This document shows, piece by piece, positions 16,874 to 26,687 of a stretch of DNA of 64,000 bases. The stretch is taken from assembly GCF_013170825.1 (NCBI RefSeq), contig NZ_CP033365.1, positions 4,414,001 through 4,478,000 on the forward strand. The letters are read 5' to 3'. This DNA comes from Mesorhizobium sp. NZP2298. GTDB taxonomy: Bacteria > Pseudomonadota > Alphaproteobacteria > Rhizobiales > Rhizobiaceae. The notes beneath the pieces are model-generated. The model was given only the letters and a program-made list of their open reading frames with translations, had not been told where the DNA came from and searched no databases. Position 1 is the first letter of the stretch. Each line of letters starts with the position of its first letter. The position numbers and the translations under genes are program-made.

Positions 16874-18406
16874 ATGAAGGATGTGCTGAAGGAACTCGAG
16901 CGTCGGCGCGAGATCGCCCGCATGGGCGGTGGCCAGGCCCGGATCGACGCCCAGCACAGGAAGGGCAAGCTGACCGCGCGCGAACGCATCGAGGTGTTTC
17001 TCGACGAGGGTTCGTTCGAGGAGTTCGACATGTATGTCGAGCATCGCTCGACCGATTTCGGCATGGAGAAGACCAAGATCGCCGGCGACGGCGTCGTCAC
17101 CGGCTGGGGCACGGTCAACGGCCGCCCGGTCTATCTCTTCGCCAAGGATTTCACCGTGTTCGGCGGCTCGCTGTCGGAAGCCCATGCCGAGAAGGTCATC
17201 AAGGTGCAGGAGATGGCGCTGCGCAACCGCGCGCCGATCATCGGGCTCTACGATGCCGGCGGCGCCCGCATCCAGGAAGGCGTGGCGGCGCTCGGCGGCT
17301 ATGCCGAGATTTTTCAGCGCAATGTGCTGGCCTCCGGGGTCATTCCCCAGATTTCCGTGATCATGGGCCCATGCGCCGGCGGCGACGTTTATTCGCCCGC
17401 CATGACCGACTTCATCTTCATGGTGCGCGACACCTCCTACATGTTCGTCACCGGCCCGGATGTGGTCAAGACCGTCACCAACGAGACGGTGACGGCGGAA
17501 AGCCTCGGCGGCGCCTCGGTCCACACGACGAAATCCTCAATCGCCGACGGCGCCTATGACAATGACGTCGAGGCACTGCTGCAGATGCGCCGGCTGGTCG
17601 ATCTTTTGCCTGCTTCGAACACATCAGAGATTCCCGAGATCGAATGCTACCAGTCGGTGACCGACCATGACCTGTCGCTTGACCGGCTGATCCCCGACAA
17701 CGCCAACAAGCCCTACGATATCAAGGAACTGATCCTGAAGGTCGCCGACGAGGGCGACTTCTTCGAGATCCAGCAGAATTTCGCCAAGAACATCGTCACC
17801 GGTTTCGGCCGGGTCGAAGGCCGCACGGTCGGATTCGTCGCCAACCAGCCGATGGTGCTGGCCGGCGTGCTCGATTCCGACGCCAGCCGCAAGGCAGCGC
17901 GATTCGTGCGCTTCTGCGACTGTTTTTCCATCCCGATCGTCACTTTCGTCGATGTCCCCGGATTCCTGCCCGGCACCGCGCAGGAATATGGCGGGCTGAT
18001 CAAGCATGGTGCCAAGCTGCTCTTTGCCTATGCCGAAGCGACCGTGCCGAAGATCACCGTCATCACCCGAAAGGCCTATGGCGGCGCCTACGACGTGATG
18101 GCCTCAAAACATCTGCGCGGCGACATGAACTATGCCTGGCCGACGGCGCAGATCGCTGTCATGGGCGCCAGGGGCGCGGTGGAAATCATCTACCGCAAGG
18201 ACATTGGCGACGCCGAAAAGATCGCAGCCCATACAAAGACTTATGAGGATCGCTTCCTGTCGCCCTTCGTCGCCGCCGAGCGCGGTTATGTCGACGAGGT
18301 GATCATGCCGCACTCGACCCGCCGCCGTATCGCGCGCGCGCTCAGGATGCTGCGCAACAAGGACATGCAGAACCCCTGGAAGAAGCACGACAACATCCCG
18401 CTGTGA
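16874..18406 (+). CDS. pccB: Propionyl-CoA carboxylase beta chain (carboxyltransferase)
   Basis: Carboxyltransferase half of biotin-dependent acyl-CoA carboxylase, moving CO2 from biotin to propionyl-CoA to make methylmalonyl-CoA. The family's signature stretches are [80 protein letters not shown] and [13 protein letters not shown]. The C-terminus (KHDNIPL) is the usual one. Length is 510 aa. I use the ATG at 16874; a GTG directly before it (16871) is in frame. The alpha (biotin) chain is not next to it in this window, so the subunit genes are not immediately adjacent here. It is convergent with the Cys-rich protein gene with only 25 nt between. Confidence 0.93.
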   Translation: MKDVLKELERRREIARMGGGQARIDAQHRKGKLTARERIEVFLDEGSFEEFDMYVEHRSTDFGMEKTKIAGDGVVTGWGTVNGRPVYLFAKDFTVFGGSLSEAHAEKVIKVQEMALRNRAPIIGLYDAGGARIQEGVAALGGYAEIFQRNVLASGVIPQISVIMGPCAGGDVYSPAMTDFIFMVRDTSYMFVTGPDVVKTVTNETVTAESLGGASVHTTKSSIADGAYDNDVEALLQMRRLVDLLPASNTSEIPEIECYQSVTDHDLSLDRLIPDNANKPYDIKELILKVADEGDFFEIQQNFAKNIVTGFGRVEGRTVGFVANQPMVLAGVLDSDASRKAARFVRFCDCFSIPIVTFVDVPGFLPGTAQEYGGLIKHGAKLLFAYAEATVPKITVITRKAYGGAYDVMASKHLRGDMNYAWPTAQIAVMGARGAVEIIYRKDIGDAEKIAAHTKTYEDRFLSPFVAAERGYVDEVIMPHSTRRRIARALRMLRNKDMQNPWKKHDNIPL

Positions 18407-18431
18407 AGCGGCAGAGGTAGCTGTCGAACAC

Positions 18432-20432
18432 TCACTCCTCCGCCGCCGCGCCGAACCCCGCGTCCATCGTGGCGCTGGTGGCGCTTGCCCATGGCGTTGC
18501 GTGGTTGTCGATGCGCATCTGGAAGATGAAATAGGTCGGCGAGCAGAAGCCGATGCCTTTCACTTTGGCCGCCCCCGGCGTGTCCGGCGGTAGCGACTGG
18601 CACATATAATCCTCGCGGCAGAAATGATCGGCCGAACACGCCGGCCGGTTGCCGCGATTGACCGCACCGCCGAGGCACTGGTCGAAATTGTTGGTCGCCA
18701 CGCAAGTGTCGAATTTTTTTCCGCCGACCAGCCCGCAGATTTCATTCGGCATCGGATTGCCCCTTTTGAAGGCGGCGAAGCCGCGGTCCCTGTCGTCACA
18801 GGCGCGATAGGCGATTCCGGCCGGCACGCCGATCTTCGGCGGACGGCAGGTATAGGCGGTGCGCGAGATCCCCGGTGCGAAGGCGGCGAATTGGCCTGAT
18901 ATCGTGTAGCGGTCGTTGAAAGGCTGCGACTGGTTGCTGGCGATCGACCCGGTCAGGCAGGGATGGCCGGAGAACATTCTTGGGCTGTCCTTGGGCAGCA
19001 GACACTGCGCCAGAGTGGCACGCACGCCAGACGCGGTCACCAGCGGCGTGCAGACCGTGCCACCGCCGCATTGCCAGGTCGCGCCGAAACGCTTGGCATC
19101 GTCCGGCATCAGGCACGGCATCGCCATTTCGGCCGGCGCGTAGTCGACGTCGCCGGTATCAGCCCAGGTGGCCGGCGGCGCGAAGGACAGCGGCCGATAA
19201 CGGTTCGGTTCCTTGCCTTCCTGCGTTGCGTGCAGCCAGGCCTGGCGCCGGGGAATCTCGGCATGGAGATGCGGCGAGATGCCGACCTCGATGCGGTTGA
19301 GCGGCGACGTCGTCTTGTCGTCGAGGCCGATCAAGTGAAAGCCGGCCGTGGAACCCGCCTGGTGACAGCCTTGGCAGGCGCCGTTGTCCAGCCGCTCGAC
19401 CAGCGCCTCCGGCGTGCGCACCAGCTTCATCGAGGAATAATCGAGCGATACGAATTCCTGGGGCTGGAATATTTGCGTAAACGGATGGTTGGCCTGCCGC
19501 GCGCTGCCGAAGGTCGACCACGAGATGACCTTTTTCGCCAGGAATTCGTCCGGGATTTGGTAGACGCCGAGATCGACCGCCGCGATATTGGCGCTGACAT
19601 AATCGGCAAGCTCTTTCTTCAGCGCCGCATCTTGCGAGAGCCGCGCGGTATCAGGTGTATTTTCCAGCGGCCTCTCGCTGACGGTGGCGCCATCGATGCC
19701 GAATATCCGCATGAGATAGGCGGCCTGCCCGCCGAATTCGGTCTCCTGGCCGGAGGGAAAGCGCACGACCTGCGCATTCAGTTCGAGCTGCTTGAAAGTG
19801 AGCCCGGCCCGCTCCAGCGGCCCGCCGCTCAGCCAGCCAGCGTCGATGCTCTCATCCAGTTGCGGCGTCCAGCGTCCGGCAACGCCAACACAGCCGCCAT
19901 CGGCATCCGGTGCCGCACTGTAGACCGCGTTGAAATTGAACGGCAGCCGCGAGGCCAGGACCTTGCCGTCCTTCTTGAAGCTGTAGGCGAGGCGATAGAT
20001 GAAACGCACCTCGCCACAGCTCCTTTCGCCTTCCAAGGCAGCGAAATCGCGCCGGTCAAGCCGGTTGACGACGCCGACCAGACGGAAGCGTGCCGCCTCC
20101 GTCTTCAGCCAGCGCATGTCCATGACGCGACCGACATTGCCATCGGTTACCTCGTAAAGCGTGCGCCCGCCGGCCTTCATCTCGGCCCGAAGTGTGGCAA
20201 TGTCTGATGCCACCGCATCAACGATCGCGTGATAGGCGGGTGCTTCGTCATAGAGCGCCTTCAGGTCGTCCGCGCCATCGACGGCGAAAATGCCGGCGAA
20301 GCCAAAGCCCTTGGCATCGAGGGTGGTGAGAACCGCCGGATCATCGACGATGGTCACCGGCTGCTGGGCGCGCACGCCATGCGAGGTGAGCAGCGCGATG
20401 AAGGCGGCAACGGTGAGCGCGAAACGCTTCAT
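18432..20432 (-). CDS. Exported Cys-rich protein with one CXXCH heme-binding motif, unknown function
   Basis: I do not recognise this family. It has a signal peptide (MKRFALTVAAFIALLTSHGVRA, residues 1-22) and no further membrane segment, so it is periplasmic or secreted, 666 aa. I count 18 Cys. Two are in CQGCH (353-357), a c-type heme motif, and most others lie in the C-terminal half in short spaced pairs (WQCGGGTVC, PACSADHFC), suggesting many disulfides. The N-terminal half has no Cys until about residue 139 and carries RFRLVGVVNRLDRRDF and FIYRLAYSF. His and Met residues that could be distal ligands are present but unassigned. The ATG overlaps the nnr stop codon (ATGA), so it is co-translated after nnr. 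Confidence 0.75.
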   Translation of the reverse strand: MKRFALTVAAFIALLTSHGVRAQQPVTIVDDPAVLTTLDAKGFGFAGIFAVDGADDLKALYDEAPAYHAIVDAVASDIATLRAEMKAGGRTLYEVTDGNVGRVMDMRWLKTEAARFRLVGVVNRLDRRDFAALEGERSCGEVRFIYRLAYSFKKDGKVLASRLPFNFNAVYSAAPDADGGCVGVAGRWTPQLDESIDAGWLSGGPLERAGLTFKQLELNAQVVRFPSGQETEFGGQAAYLMRIFGIDGATVSERPLENTPDTARLSQDAALKKELADYVSANIAAVDLGVYQIPDEFLAKKVISWSTFGSARQANHPFTQIFQPQEFVSLDYSSMKLVRTPEALVERLDNGACQGCHQAGSTAGFHLIGLDDKTTSPLNRIEVGISPHLHAEIPRRQAWLHATQEGKEPNRYRPLSFAPPATWADTGDVDYAPAEMAMPCLMPDDAKRFGATWQCGGGTVCTPLVTASGVRATLAQCLLPKDSPRMFSGHPCLTGSIASNQSQPFNDRYTISGQFAAFAPGISRTAYTCRPPKIGVPAGIAYRACDDRDRGFAAFKRGNPMPNEICGLVGGKKFDTCVATNNFDQCLGGAVNRGNRPACSADHFCREDYMCQSLPPDTPGAAKVKGIGFCSPTYFIFQMRIDNHATPWASATSATMDAGFGAAAEE

Positions 20433-21967
20433 CCGTTAGGCACCTTGCGCCATGCCTCGACCAGTTCGCGCAAAACCGGCACCAGCGCCAGCGGCAGATC
20501 CTCGGCAATCAGCCCCGGTCCAAACCGGCTGCCGGCCTCGGCATGGATCCAGACGGCCGCGCAGGCTGCTTCGAACGCCGGCATGGCTTGCGCCATCAGG
20601 CCGGCTGATATGCCCGACAGCACGTCGCCCGACCCGGCGGTGGCAAGCCAGGCCGCGCCGTTGGAATTGATTGCCGCCCGGCCATCGGGCGCGGCGATCA
20701 CCGTGTCGGCGCCCTTGTAGACGATGATGGCATTGGCACGTGCGGCCGCCGCACGCGCCTTGTCCAGCTTGGACAGGGCGTCATCACCGGCTATGTCGGG
20801 AAACAGCCTGGCAAACTCCCCTTCGTGTGGTGTCATCACCAGGGCCGGCGCATTCGGCCTGCGCGCCGATTCGAACAAGACGTCCTGCGCCTCACGAAAC
20901 GAGGTGATCGCGTCGGCATCGAACACAAGGCCGTCGACCTGTGCGGAAGCATTCCGTGGCTGGCCAGCGGCCAGGAGCGCGAGCCCGAAAGTCCGCGTTT
21001 TTTCGCCGACGCCAAAGCCGGGCCCAAGCACGAACGCCGAAGGCCGGCGTTCGCCGGCAAATTCCTCGATGTCCGGGACGTCATCGGTCTTGCGCAGCAT
21101 GATCGAGGTCAGATGGGCGGCATTGACCTGCATGGCGTTGCCCGGCGACAGCACGGTCACCGCCCCTGCCCCGCTTCGGGCCGCGGCCAGCGCCGACAGC
21201 CGCGCCGCGCCGGTGGCGCTCGGACCGCCGGAAAAGACGCCGACATGGCCGCGTTTGTATTTGTGCGCGTCGACCGCCGGCACCGGAAAATCGCGCAGCC
21301 AACGCGCCGGCCTGTTCTCGAACGCCCGGGACCGGAGCCGTGCAATGATATCGTCGCCGATGCCGATATCGGCAAGCACGATCTCACCGCATCGCTCGCG
21401 GCCCGGCAGCAGCAGATGGCCGGGTTTCTTGCGCGCAAAGGTCACGGTGATGGCCGCGATAAATGCGACGCCCAAAACCTTGCCGCTGTCGCCGGAAACG
21501 CCCGAAGGCAGATCGACCGCGATAACCGGCAAACGTCGGTCGGTGGCGATATCGACTGCCCTGGCGGCATCACCCGATAGCGGCTTGGACAGCCCTGCCC
21601 CATAAAGCGCATCGACCACGATCGAGCCGGGCTCGGCTTCAAAGCCGGACAGCGGCCGAGGCGCGATCGGGCATTCCGCGGCGGCGAGCGCCGCGTCGCT
21701 TTTCGGCCTCGGCGCCCCGGACGCCCAGATCGTCGTGGCGACGCCGCTGTCGGCCAGGATGCGGGCGACGACATAGCCGTCGCCGCCATTGTTGCCAGGC
21801 CCGCAAAGCACATGGACATGGGTTGCCTCGGGATAGCGGGTGAAAACCTCGGCCGCGACCGCTTCACCGGCGCGCCGCATCAAGCCGATGCCGGCGACTG
21901 GACCGGCGGCAATCACCAGCCGGTCCGCCTCGCTCATTTCGACGGAAGTAAGAAGTTCATCGCTCAT
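20429..21967 (-). CDS. nnr: Bifunctional NAD(P)H-hydrate epimerase / ADP- or ATP-dependent dehydratase
   Basis: Repairs hydrated NADH and NADPH. The N-terminal YjeF_N domain (about 1-215) is the epimerase: HVLCGPGNNGGDGYVVARIL, then VDALYGAGLS and VDLPSGVSGDSGK. The C-terminal ribokinase-like domain (about 225-512) is the dehydratase: HKYKRGHVGVFSG, then LGPGFGVGEKT, LVMTPHEGEFARL, and GSGDVLSGISAGLMAQ, whose Asp is catalytic. At 512 aa it is a normal fused form. The ribosome site is weak. It precedes and overlaps the Cys-rich exported gene by 4 nt, and it is divergent from glnB. Confidence 0.93.
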   Translation of the reverse strand: MSDELLTSVEMSEADRLVIAAGPVAGIGLMRRAGEAVAAEVFTRYPEATHVHVLCGPGNNGGDGYVVARILADSGVATTIWASGAPRPKSDAALAAAECPIAPRPLSGFEAEPGSIVVDALYGAGLSKPLSGDAARAVDIATDRRLPVIAVDLPSGVSGDSGKVLGVAFIAAITVTFARKKPGHLLLPGRERCGEIVLADIGIGDDIIARLRSRAFENRPARWLRDFPVPAVDAHKYKRGHVGVFSGGPSATGAARLSALAAARSGAGAVTVLSPGNAMQVNAAHLTSIMLRKTDDVPDIEEFAGERRPSAFVLGPGFGVGEKTRTFGLALLAAGQPRNASAQVDGLVFDADAITSFREAQDVLFESARRPNAPALVMTPHEGEFARLFPDIAGDDALSKLDKARAAAARANAIIVYKGADTVIAAPDGRAAINSNGAAWLATAGSGDVLSGISAGLMAQAMPAFEAACAAVWIHAEAGSRFGPGLIAEDLPLALVPVLRELVEAWRKVPNG

Positions 21968-22115
21968 GGATTGCCGATCCGCATTCGATCAAGCATTGTC
22001 CAGTTTTCGATCCGAAGCAAACCAAGAGGAGTTGGCGCGACCGCGGCCATGATGTCCGGATGGGAGGCATTGCAGACGGCAAATGCCTTCTATTTAGGCG
22101 ATATGCTCAATTATT

Positions 22116-22137
22116 GTGCCACAACACCCCTTGGCAC
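22116..22137. promoter_or_regulatory. Dyad upstream of glnBA, possible activator site
   Basis: GTGCCA (22116-22121) and TGGCAC (22132-22137) form a perfect 6-bp dyad with a 10-bp spacer, about 110 bp upstream of the glnB -24 element. The distance suits an enhancer such as NtrC, but the arms match the NtrC half-sites (GCAC/GGTGC) only loosely, so the regulator is uncertain. Confidence 0.35.
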
Positions 22138-22226
22138 TCTGGAGACTCAAGAAGCCGGTGCCGCATCCGATGCAGTGAATGACGCGAATTTGCATCCCGG
22201 GGCGGTACGGCTTTGAAATCGTATGA

Positions 22227-22664
<438 letters not shown>

Positions 22665-22728
22665 CCGGACCCGGCCACCCTTCGAAACGTCATCCATCAA
22701 AAAACGTCATCACACAGGGATACATGAC

Positions 22729-24138
22729 ATGACGACAGCCAAAGACATCATGAAGCAGATCAAGGACAACGACGTGAAATTCGTCGACCTGCGCTTCACC
22801 GACCCGAAGGGCAAGCTGCAGCACGTGACGATGGATGTCGTCGAGGTCGAGGAAGACATGTTCGCCGATGGTGTCATGTTCGACGGCTCGTCGATTGCCG
22901 GCTGGAAGGCCATCAACGAGTCCGACATGGTGTTGATGCCCGATCCGGACACGGTCCACATGGACCCGTTCTTCGCGCAGTCGACCATGGTCATCCTATG
23001 CGACATCCTCGATCCGGTCTCGGGCGAATCCTACAACCGCGATCCGCGCGGCACGGCCAAGAAGGCCGAGGCCTACATGAAGTCGGAAGGCATCGGCGAC
23101 ACCATCTATGTCGGTCCGGAAGCCGAATTCTTCGTGTTCGATGACGTCAAGTACAAGGCCGATCCCTACAACACCGGCTTCAGGCTCGATTCCACCGAGT
23201 TGCCGTCCAACGACGACACCGATTACGAAACCGGCAACCTTGGCCACCGCCCGCGCGTCAAGGGCGGCTATTTTCCGGTGCCGCCGATCGATTCCGCGCA
23301 GGACATGCGCTCCGAGATGCTGACCGTGCTCGCCGAAATGGGCGTCCGCGTCGAAAAGCATCACCATGAGGTCGCCGCCGCGCAGCACGAACTCGGCATC
23401 AAGTTCGACACGCTGGTCCGCAATGCCGACAAGATGCTGATCTACAAGTACGTCGTGCACCAGGTCGCCAATGCCTACGGCAAGACGGCCACCTTCATGC
23501 CGAAGCCGATCTTCGGCGACAACGGCTCGGGCATGCACGTTCACCAGTCGATCTGGAAGGGCGGCAAGCCGACCTTCGCCGGCAATGAGTATGCAGGCCT
23601 CTCCGAAGCCTGCCTGTTCTACATCGGCGGCATCATCAAGCATGCCAAGGCGATCAATGCCTTCACCAACCCGCTGACCAATTCCTACAAGCGCCTGGTG
23701 CCCGGCTACGAGGCGCCGGTTCTGCTCGCCTATTCGGCGCGCAACCGCTCGGCCTCCTGCCGCATCCCGTTCGGTTCGTCGCCGAAGTCGAAGCGCGTCG
23801 AGGTCCGTTTCCCTGATCCGGGCGCGAACCCCTACCTCGCCTTCGCGGCCATGCTGATGGCCGGCCTCGACGGCATCAAGAACAAGATCCACCCTGGCCA
23901 GCCGATGGACAAGGATCTCTACGACCTGCCGCCGAAGGAGTTGAAGAAGATCCCGACGGTCTGCGGTTCGCTGCGTGAGGCGCTCCAGAGCCTCGACAAG
24001 GACCGCGGCTTCCTGAAGGCCGGCGGCGTCTTCGACGATGACCAGATCGACAGCTACATCGAACTGAAAATGGCCGAGGTGATGCGCTTCGAAATGACCC
24101 CGCATCCGGTCGAATACGACATGTACTACTCGGTCTAA
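22729..24138 (+). CDS. glnA: Glutamine synthetase type I
   Basis: Dodecameric ammonium-assimilating enzyme. N-terminal [20 protein letters not shown], Mg sites in [14 protein letters not shown] loop in [16 protein letters not shown], flap region in [17 protein letters not shown], and adenylylation Tyr in [10 protein letters not shown]. The last marks it as GSI-beta, controlled by GlnE and PII. At 469 aa it is exact for the family. AGGGA lies 8 nt before the ATG. It is co-transcribed with glnB and ends at a strong terminator. A second, type II synthetase gene faces it 0.9 kb away. Confidence 0.98.
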   Translation: MTTAKDIMKQIKDNDVKFVDLRFTDPKGKLQHVTMDVVEVEEDMFADGVMFDGSSIAGWKAINESDMVLMPDPDTVHMDPFFAQSTMVILCDILDPVSGESYNRDPRGTAKKAEAYMKSEGIGDTIYVGPEAEFFVFDDVKYKADPYNTGFRLDSTELPSNDDTDYETGNLGHRPRVKGGYFPVPPIDSAQDMRSEMLTVLAEMGVRVEKHHHEVAAAQHELGIKFDTLVRNADKMLIYKYVVHQVANAYGKTATFMPKPIFGDNGSGMHVHQSIWKGGKPTFAGNEYAGLSEACLFYIGGIIKHAKAINAFTNPLTNSYKRLVPGYEAPVLLAYSARNRSASCRIPFGSSPKSKRVEVRFPDPGANPYLAFAAMLMAGLDGIKNKIHPGQPMDKDLYDLPPKELKKIPTVCGSLREALQSLDKDRGFLKAGGVFDDDQIDSYIELKMAEVMRFEMTPHPVEYDMYYSV

Positions 24139-24161
24139 GAACCCGTTCGGATAGCTTGCAA

Positions 24162-24197
24162 AGCCCTTGAAGGATTTCTCCCTTCAAGGGCTTTTTG
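24162..24197 (+). terminator. Intrinsic terminator of glnBA
   Basis: AGCCCTTGAAGG (24162-24173) pairs perfectly with CCTTCAAGGGCT (24181-24192) around a 7-nt loop, followed by TTTTT. It lies 23 nt after the glnA stop codon. Confidence 0.95.
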
Positions 24198-24967
24198 CTG
24201 CGCCCAACGCTCACTGATGGATGCGTATGGTCAATCACATCAGTGAATTGCTTTTGGGTGTTGGGATCGTGTGGTCTTGCCCGCTTGTGACCGCCGGCGA
24301 AACACACGGCTTCATAGTCGCAGTACAACGCCATGGCTGGCGCGTTGGCGGATGGTTCTAGAGCGCAACAAAACGCCAGGAGCGAGCGGCGCACTGCCTC
24401 AGGCTGCAATGCCCGCTCGTCCGGCGCCCCCGCCAATGCCGTCGTTCAAGAAACCCCGCCCCGTTCGAACAGCATCGCTTTGGCGTAACCCAAGGCACGA
24501 TACGCATGCCGCGGCGCGATCTGTCAACGTTGCCAGCCGGTGGTGCAAACGGTCGATCCTAGTGCTTTAACAGAGACTTATATAAGAGCCTTTGAGTGCA
24601 CAAAACCGCTCGAACCGGCGGTTTTCCGGGCTTTTCAGGCAATTTCCACGCCTGCGGCCCCGGGGGACACGGTGACCAAACGTCAGCCGGGGCGGACCGG
24701 CGCCACGGTTTTGGCCGCCCCTTTTCAACCTGACTTTTTTTGGGGGAATTCATTCCACGCGGCCGGCGCCGCCCAAAACGGTCCCTGGCAAGGACCAAGA
24801 TTCCCACGGAACCGGGTAGCGCAGGGTGGGCATCTTATCGGCATGGTCGTCGGTGCCGTGTAGGCTGTGTTCAGAACAAGCATCAAACGGGTATCCGTCG
24901 ACGCCCTGAATTGAGAGGTTACCCGAAGGCGCCGTGGCGGATTCGTGCGGTGCTCCACCCCAAAAGC
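24198..24967. other. 770-bp gene-poor region between glnA and glnII
   Basis: This lies between two convergent glutamine synthetase genes and two strong terminators, so little read-through is expected. Short frames here (up to about 107 codons) lack ribosome sites and look random. Visible structure includes the palindrome CTTATATAAG (24577-24586), which could be a -10-like or operator site, and directly after it a hairpin with perfect arms AAAACCGC (24602-24609) and GCGGTTTT (24618-24625). A G-run (24742-24746) is preceded by a seven-T run (24734-24740). A small RNA is possible, but no promoter-terminator pair is convincing. Confidence 0.4.
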
Positions 24968-25000
24968 ACAAAAAAGCCCCGGCGTTTTCCTGCCGGGGCT
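24968..25000 (-). terminator. Intrinsic terminator of glnII
   Basis: On the minus strand AGCCCCGGC (25000-24992) pairs with GCCGGGGCT (24983-24975), followed by six T. It lies 57 nt after the glnII stop codon. Confidence 0.92.
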
Positions 25001-25056
25001 CTTGTCACTGCAAACGCGGGCGCGGGTCATCTCATGGCCCGCGCCCGCGAAAACAA

Positions 25057-26097
25057 TCAGGCGGCGGCCGAAACCGACGCGTCGGTCGCAACCTGCGAAA
25101 TCGTCTTCAGAACCTGGGAGGCGATCTGGTAGGGGTCGCCCTGGGAGTTCGGACGGCGGTCTTCCAGATAGCCCTTGTAGTCATTCTTGACGAAGGAGTG
25201 CGGTACGCGGATCGAAGCGCCGCGGTCGGCGACGCCGTAGCTGAACTTGTTCCACGGCGCGGTTTCGTGCTTGCCGGTCAGGCGCTTGTCGTTGTCCGGA
25301 CCGTAGACGGCGATGTGGTCCATGAGGTTCTTGTCGAACTGTGCCATCAGGGCCTCGAAATAGGCTTTGCCGCCGACTTCGCGCATGAACTTGGTCGAGA
25401 AGTTGCAGTGCATGCCCGAGCCGTTCCAGTCAGTGTCGCCAAGCGGCTTGCAGTGGAACTCGATGTCGATGCCGTATGTCTCGGTCAGACGCAGAAGCAG
25501 ATAGCGCGCCATCCAGATCTGGTCGGCGGCCTTCTTGGAGCCCTTGCCGAAAATCTGGAATTCCCACTGGCCTTTGGCCACCTCGGCGTTGATGCCTTCA
25601 TGGTTGATGCCGGCCGCAAGGCACTGGTCAAGATGCTCTTCGACGATCTTACGTGCGACGTCGCCGACGTTCTTGTAGCCGACGCCGGTGTAGTATGGGC
25701 CCTGCGGTGCCGGGTAACCGCTCTCGGGGAAGCCGAGCGGACGGCCGTCCTTGTAGAAGAAATACTCCTGCTCGAAGCCGAACCAGGCATCCTCGTCGTC
25801 GAGAATGGTCGCGCGGCTGTTCGATTCATGCGGGGTTACGCCATCGGGCATCATGACTTCGCACATGACCAGAATGCCGTTGGTGCGGGCAGGATCCGGG
25901 TAAAGCGCCACCGGCTTCAACACGCAGTCGGAGCTGCGGCCCTCGGCCTGCATGGTCGAGGAACCGTCGAACCCCCACAGTGGCAACTGTTCGAGCGTCG
26001 GGAATTCTGCGAATTCCTTGATCTGCGTCTTGCCGCGAAGGTTGGGGACCGGGGTGTATCCATCGAGCCAAATGTACTCGAGCTTGTATTTCGTCAT
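25057..26097 (-). CDS. glnII: Glutamine synthetase type II (eukaryote-like)
   Basis: Decameric, heat-labile synthetase of rhizobia and relatives. Start MTKYKLEYIWLDGYTPVPNL at 26097 with GAGAGG upstream gives 346 aa; the longer frame to 26313 would run through the promoter and is rejected. Type II marks are LWGFDGSSTMQAEGRSSDC, then the Mg/Glu site FGFEQEYFFYKDGRPLGFP, HEGINAEVAKGQWEFQI, GSGMHCNFSTKFMR, and ADRGASIRVPHS. There is no adenylylation loop. Control is transcriptional (sigma-54) and, in rhizobia, translational by GstI, whose gene is divergent here. Confidence 0.97.
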   Translation of the reverse strand: MTKYKLEYIWLDGYTPVPNLRGKTQIKEFAEFPTLEQLPLWGFDGSSTMQAEGRSSDCVLKPVALYPDPARTNGILVMCEVMMPDGVTPHESNSRATILDDEDAWFGFEQEYFFYKDGRPLGFPESGYPAPQGPYYTGVGYKNVGDVARKIVEEHLDQCLAAGINHEGINAEVAKGQWEFQIFGKGSKKAADQIWMARYLLLRLTETYGIDIEFHCKPLGDTDWNGSGMHCNFSTKFMREVGGKAYFEALMAQFDKNLMDHIAVYGPDNDKRLTGKHETAPWNKFSYGVADRGASIRVPHSFVKNDYKGYLEDRRPNSQGDPYQIASQVLKTISQVATDASVSAAA

Positions 26098-26183
26098 TCT
26101 AGCCTCTCGTTGCTTGATCACCGAACACCAAACAGCATCGACATGCGTCTGCCGTCGGCAGCCGGCGCTGCCGATCAGTAAAA

Positions 26184-26200
26184 TGCAATTCGTGTGCCAC
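26184..26200 (-). promoter_or_regulatory. Sigma-54 (-24/-12) promoter of glnII
   Basis: Read on the minus strand, TGGCACACGAATTGCA has a complete -24 box (TGGCAC) and a complete -12 box (TTGCA) with GG and GC 10 bp apart. It is a near-consensus RpoN promoter about 87 bp upstream of the glnII ATG. NtrC-dependent glnII transcription is established for rhizobia. Confidence 0.88.
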
Positions 26201-26229
26201 TCCGGCATTGGCGGGTGCGGCAAAATGGC

Positions 26230-26241
26230 CGCGATATCGCG
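26230..26241. promoter_or_regulatory. 12-bp palindrome upstream of the glnII promoter
   Basis: CGCGATATCGCG is a perfect palindrome 30 bp upstream of the glnII -24 box. It could be a regulator site or chance; no family is assigned. Confidence 0.3.
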
Positions 26242-26295
26242 TCGAATTTGCTGAGCCGCCTCATCACTGGGTCCGGATCGATCAAACGCGCAGAC

Positions 26296-26312
26296 CGCAC
26301 AAATATTGGGCA
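26296..26312. promoter_or_regulatory. NtrC-like site between glnII and gstI
   Basis: CGCACAAATATTGGGCA matches the NtrC consensus TGCACC-N5-GGTGCA at 8 of 12 fixed positions by eye. It lies about 100 bp upstream of the glnII -24 box and about 100 bp upstream of the gstI ATG. One bound activator could turn on glnII and hinder gstI. Confidence 0.45.
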
Positions 26313-26328
26313 AACAATGATCTTTTCG

Positions 26329-26343
26329 TAGGCATATTGCCTA
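26329..26343. promoter_or_regulatory. 15-bp palindrome upstream of gstI
   Basis: TAGGCATATTGCCTA has perfect 6-bp arms around TAT, 70 bp upstream of the gstI start and 17 bp from the NtrC-like site. A second, weaker NtrC box or the operator of another regulator are both possible. Confidence 0.4.
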
Positions 26344-26413
26344 AAGGAATCGCAGGACCTATCTTCTGGGAAAGCTGAATCGACAAGCTCCTGAAGAAGA
26401 AAGGAGACGGCCC

Positions 26414-26605
26414 ATGGAAATCGTTCCCACCCGTCCGTCGGCAAAAATTCTGATGTTCCCTCTGGCAGCGCGTAAATCTGCCTCAAATTTAGGCGCGAAG
26501 GCGAAATTCACGGCAGAGCTCGCCTCGTTGCGTACCACATACGCCGATTTTGACGGCTGGTATCACGAAGCAGCCGTCGAGGAAGAAAATCAGCGAAAGA
26601 GCTGA
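26414..26605 (+). CDS. gstI: GstI-like (DUF2735) inhibitor of GSII translation
   Basis: A 63-aa basic protein divergent from glnII: MEIVPTRPSAKILMFPLAAR, then a Lys/Ala-rich middle and TTYADFDGWYHEAAVEEE. AKIxxFP near the start and the FDxWYHxxA block are what I recall for DUF2735. In Rhizobium leguminosarum the divergently transcribed gene next to glnII, gstI, encodes a 63-aa protein that blocks glnII translation. Size, place and orientation agree. AAGGAG lies 9 nt before the ATG. Expression is expected to be opposite to glnII (on when nitrogen is ample). The symbol is by synteny and pattern, not by search. Confidence 0.78.
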   Translation: MEIVPTRPSAKILMFPLAARKSASNLGAKAKFTAELASLRTTYADFDGWYHEAAVEEENQRKS

Positions 26606-26630
26606 TCCGCTTCTTTCGGTCACTGACATG

Positions 26631-26665
26631 AAAAGCCCGGCGTGATTGCTCACGCCGGGCTTTTT
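26631..26665. terminator. Bidirectional terminator of gstI and the MFS gene
   Basis: AAAAGCCCGGCGTGA (26631-26645) pairs with TCACGCCGGGCTTTT (26650-26664) around TTGC, with A- and T-tracts on both sides. It ends gstI on the plus strand and the convergent transporter gene on the minus strand. Confidence 0.92.
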
Positions 26666-26687
26666 CGTTGCACATGAATCCGATCGG

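Noticed and set aside
24540..24863. 107-codon frame between glnA and glnII
   Set aside because: No ribosome site before its start, low-complexity composition and an overlapping frame of similar size on the other strand; treated as chance.
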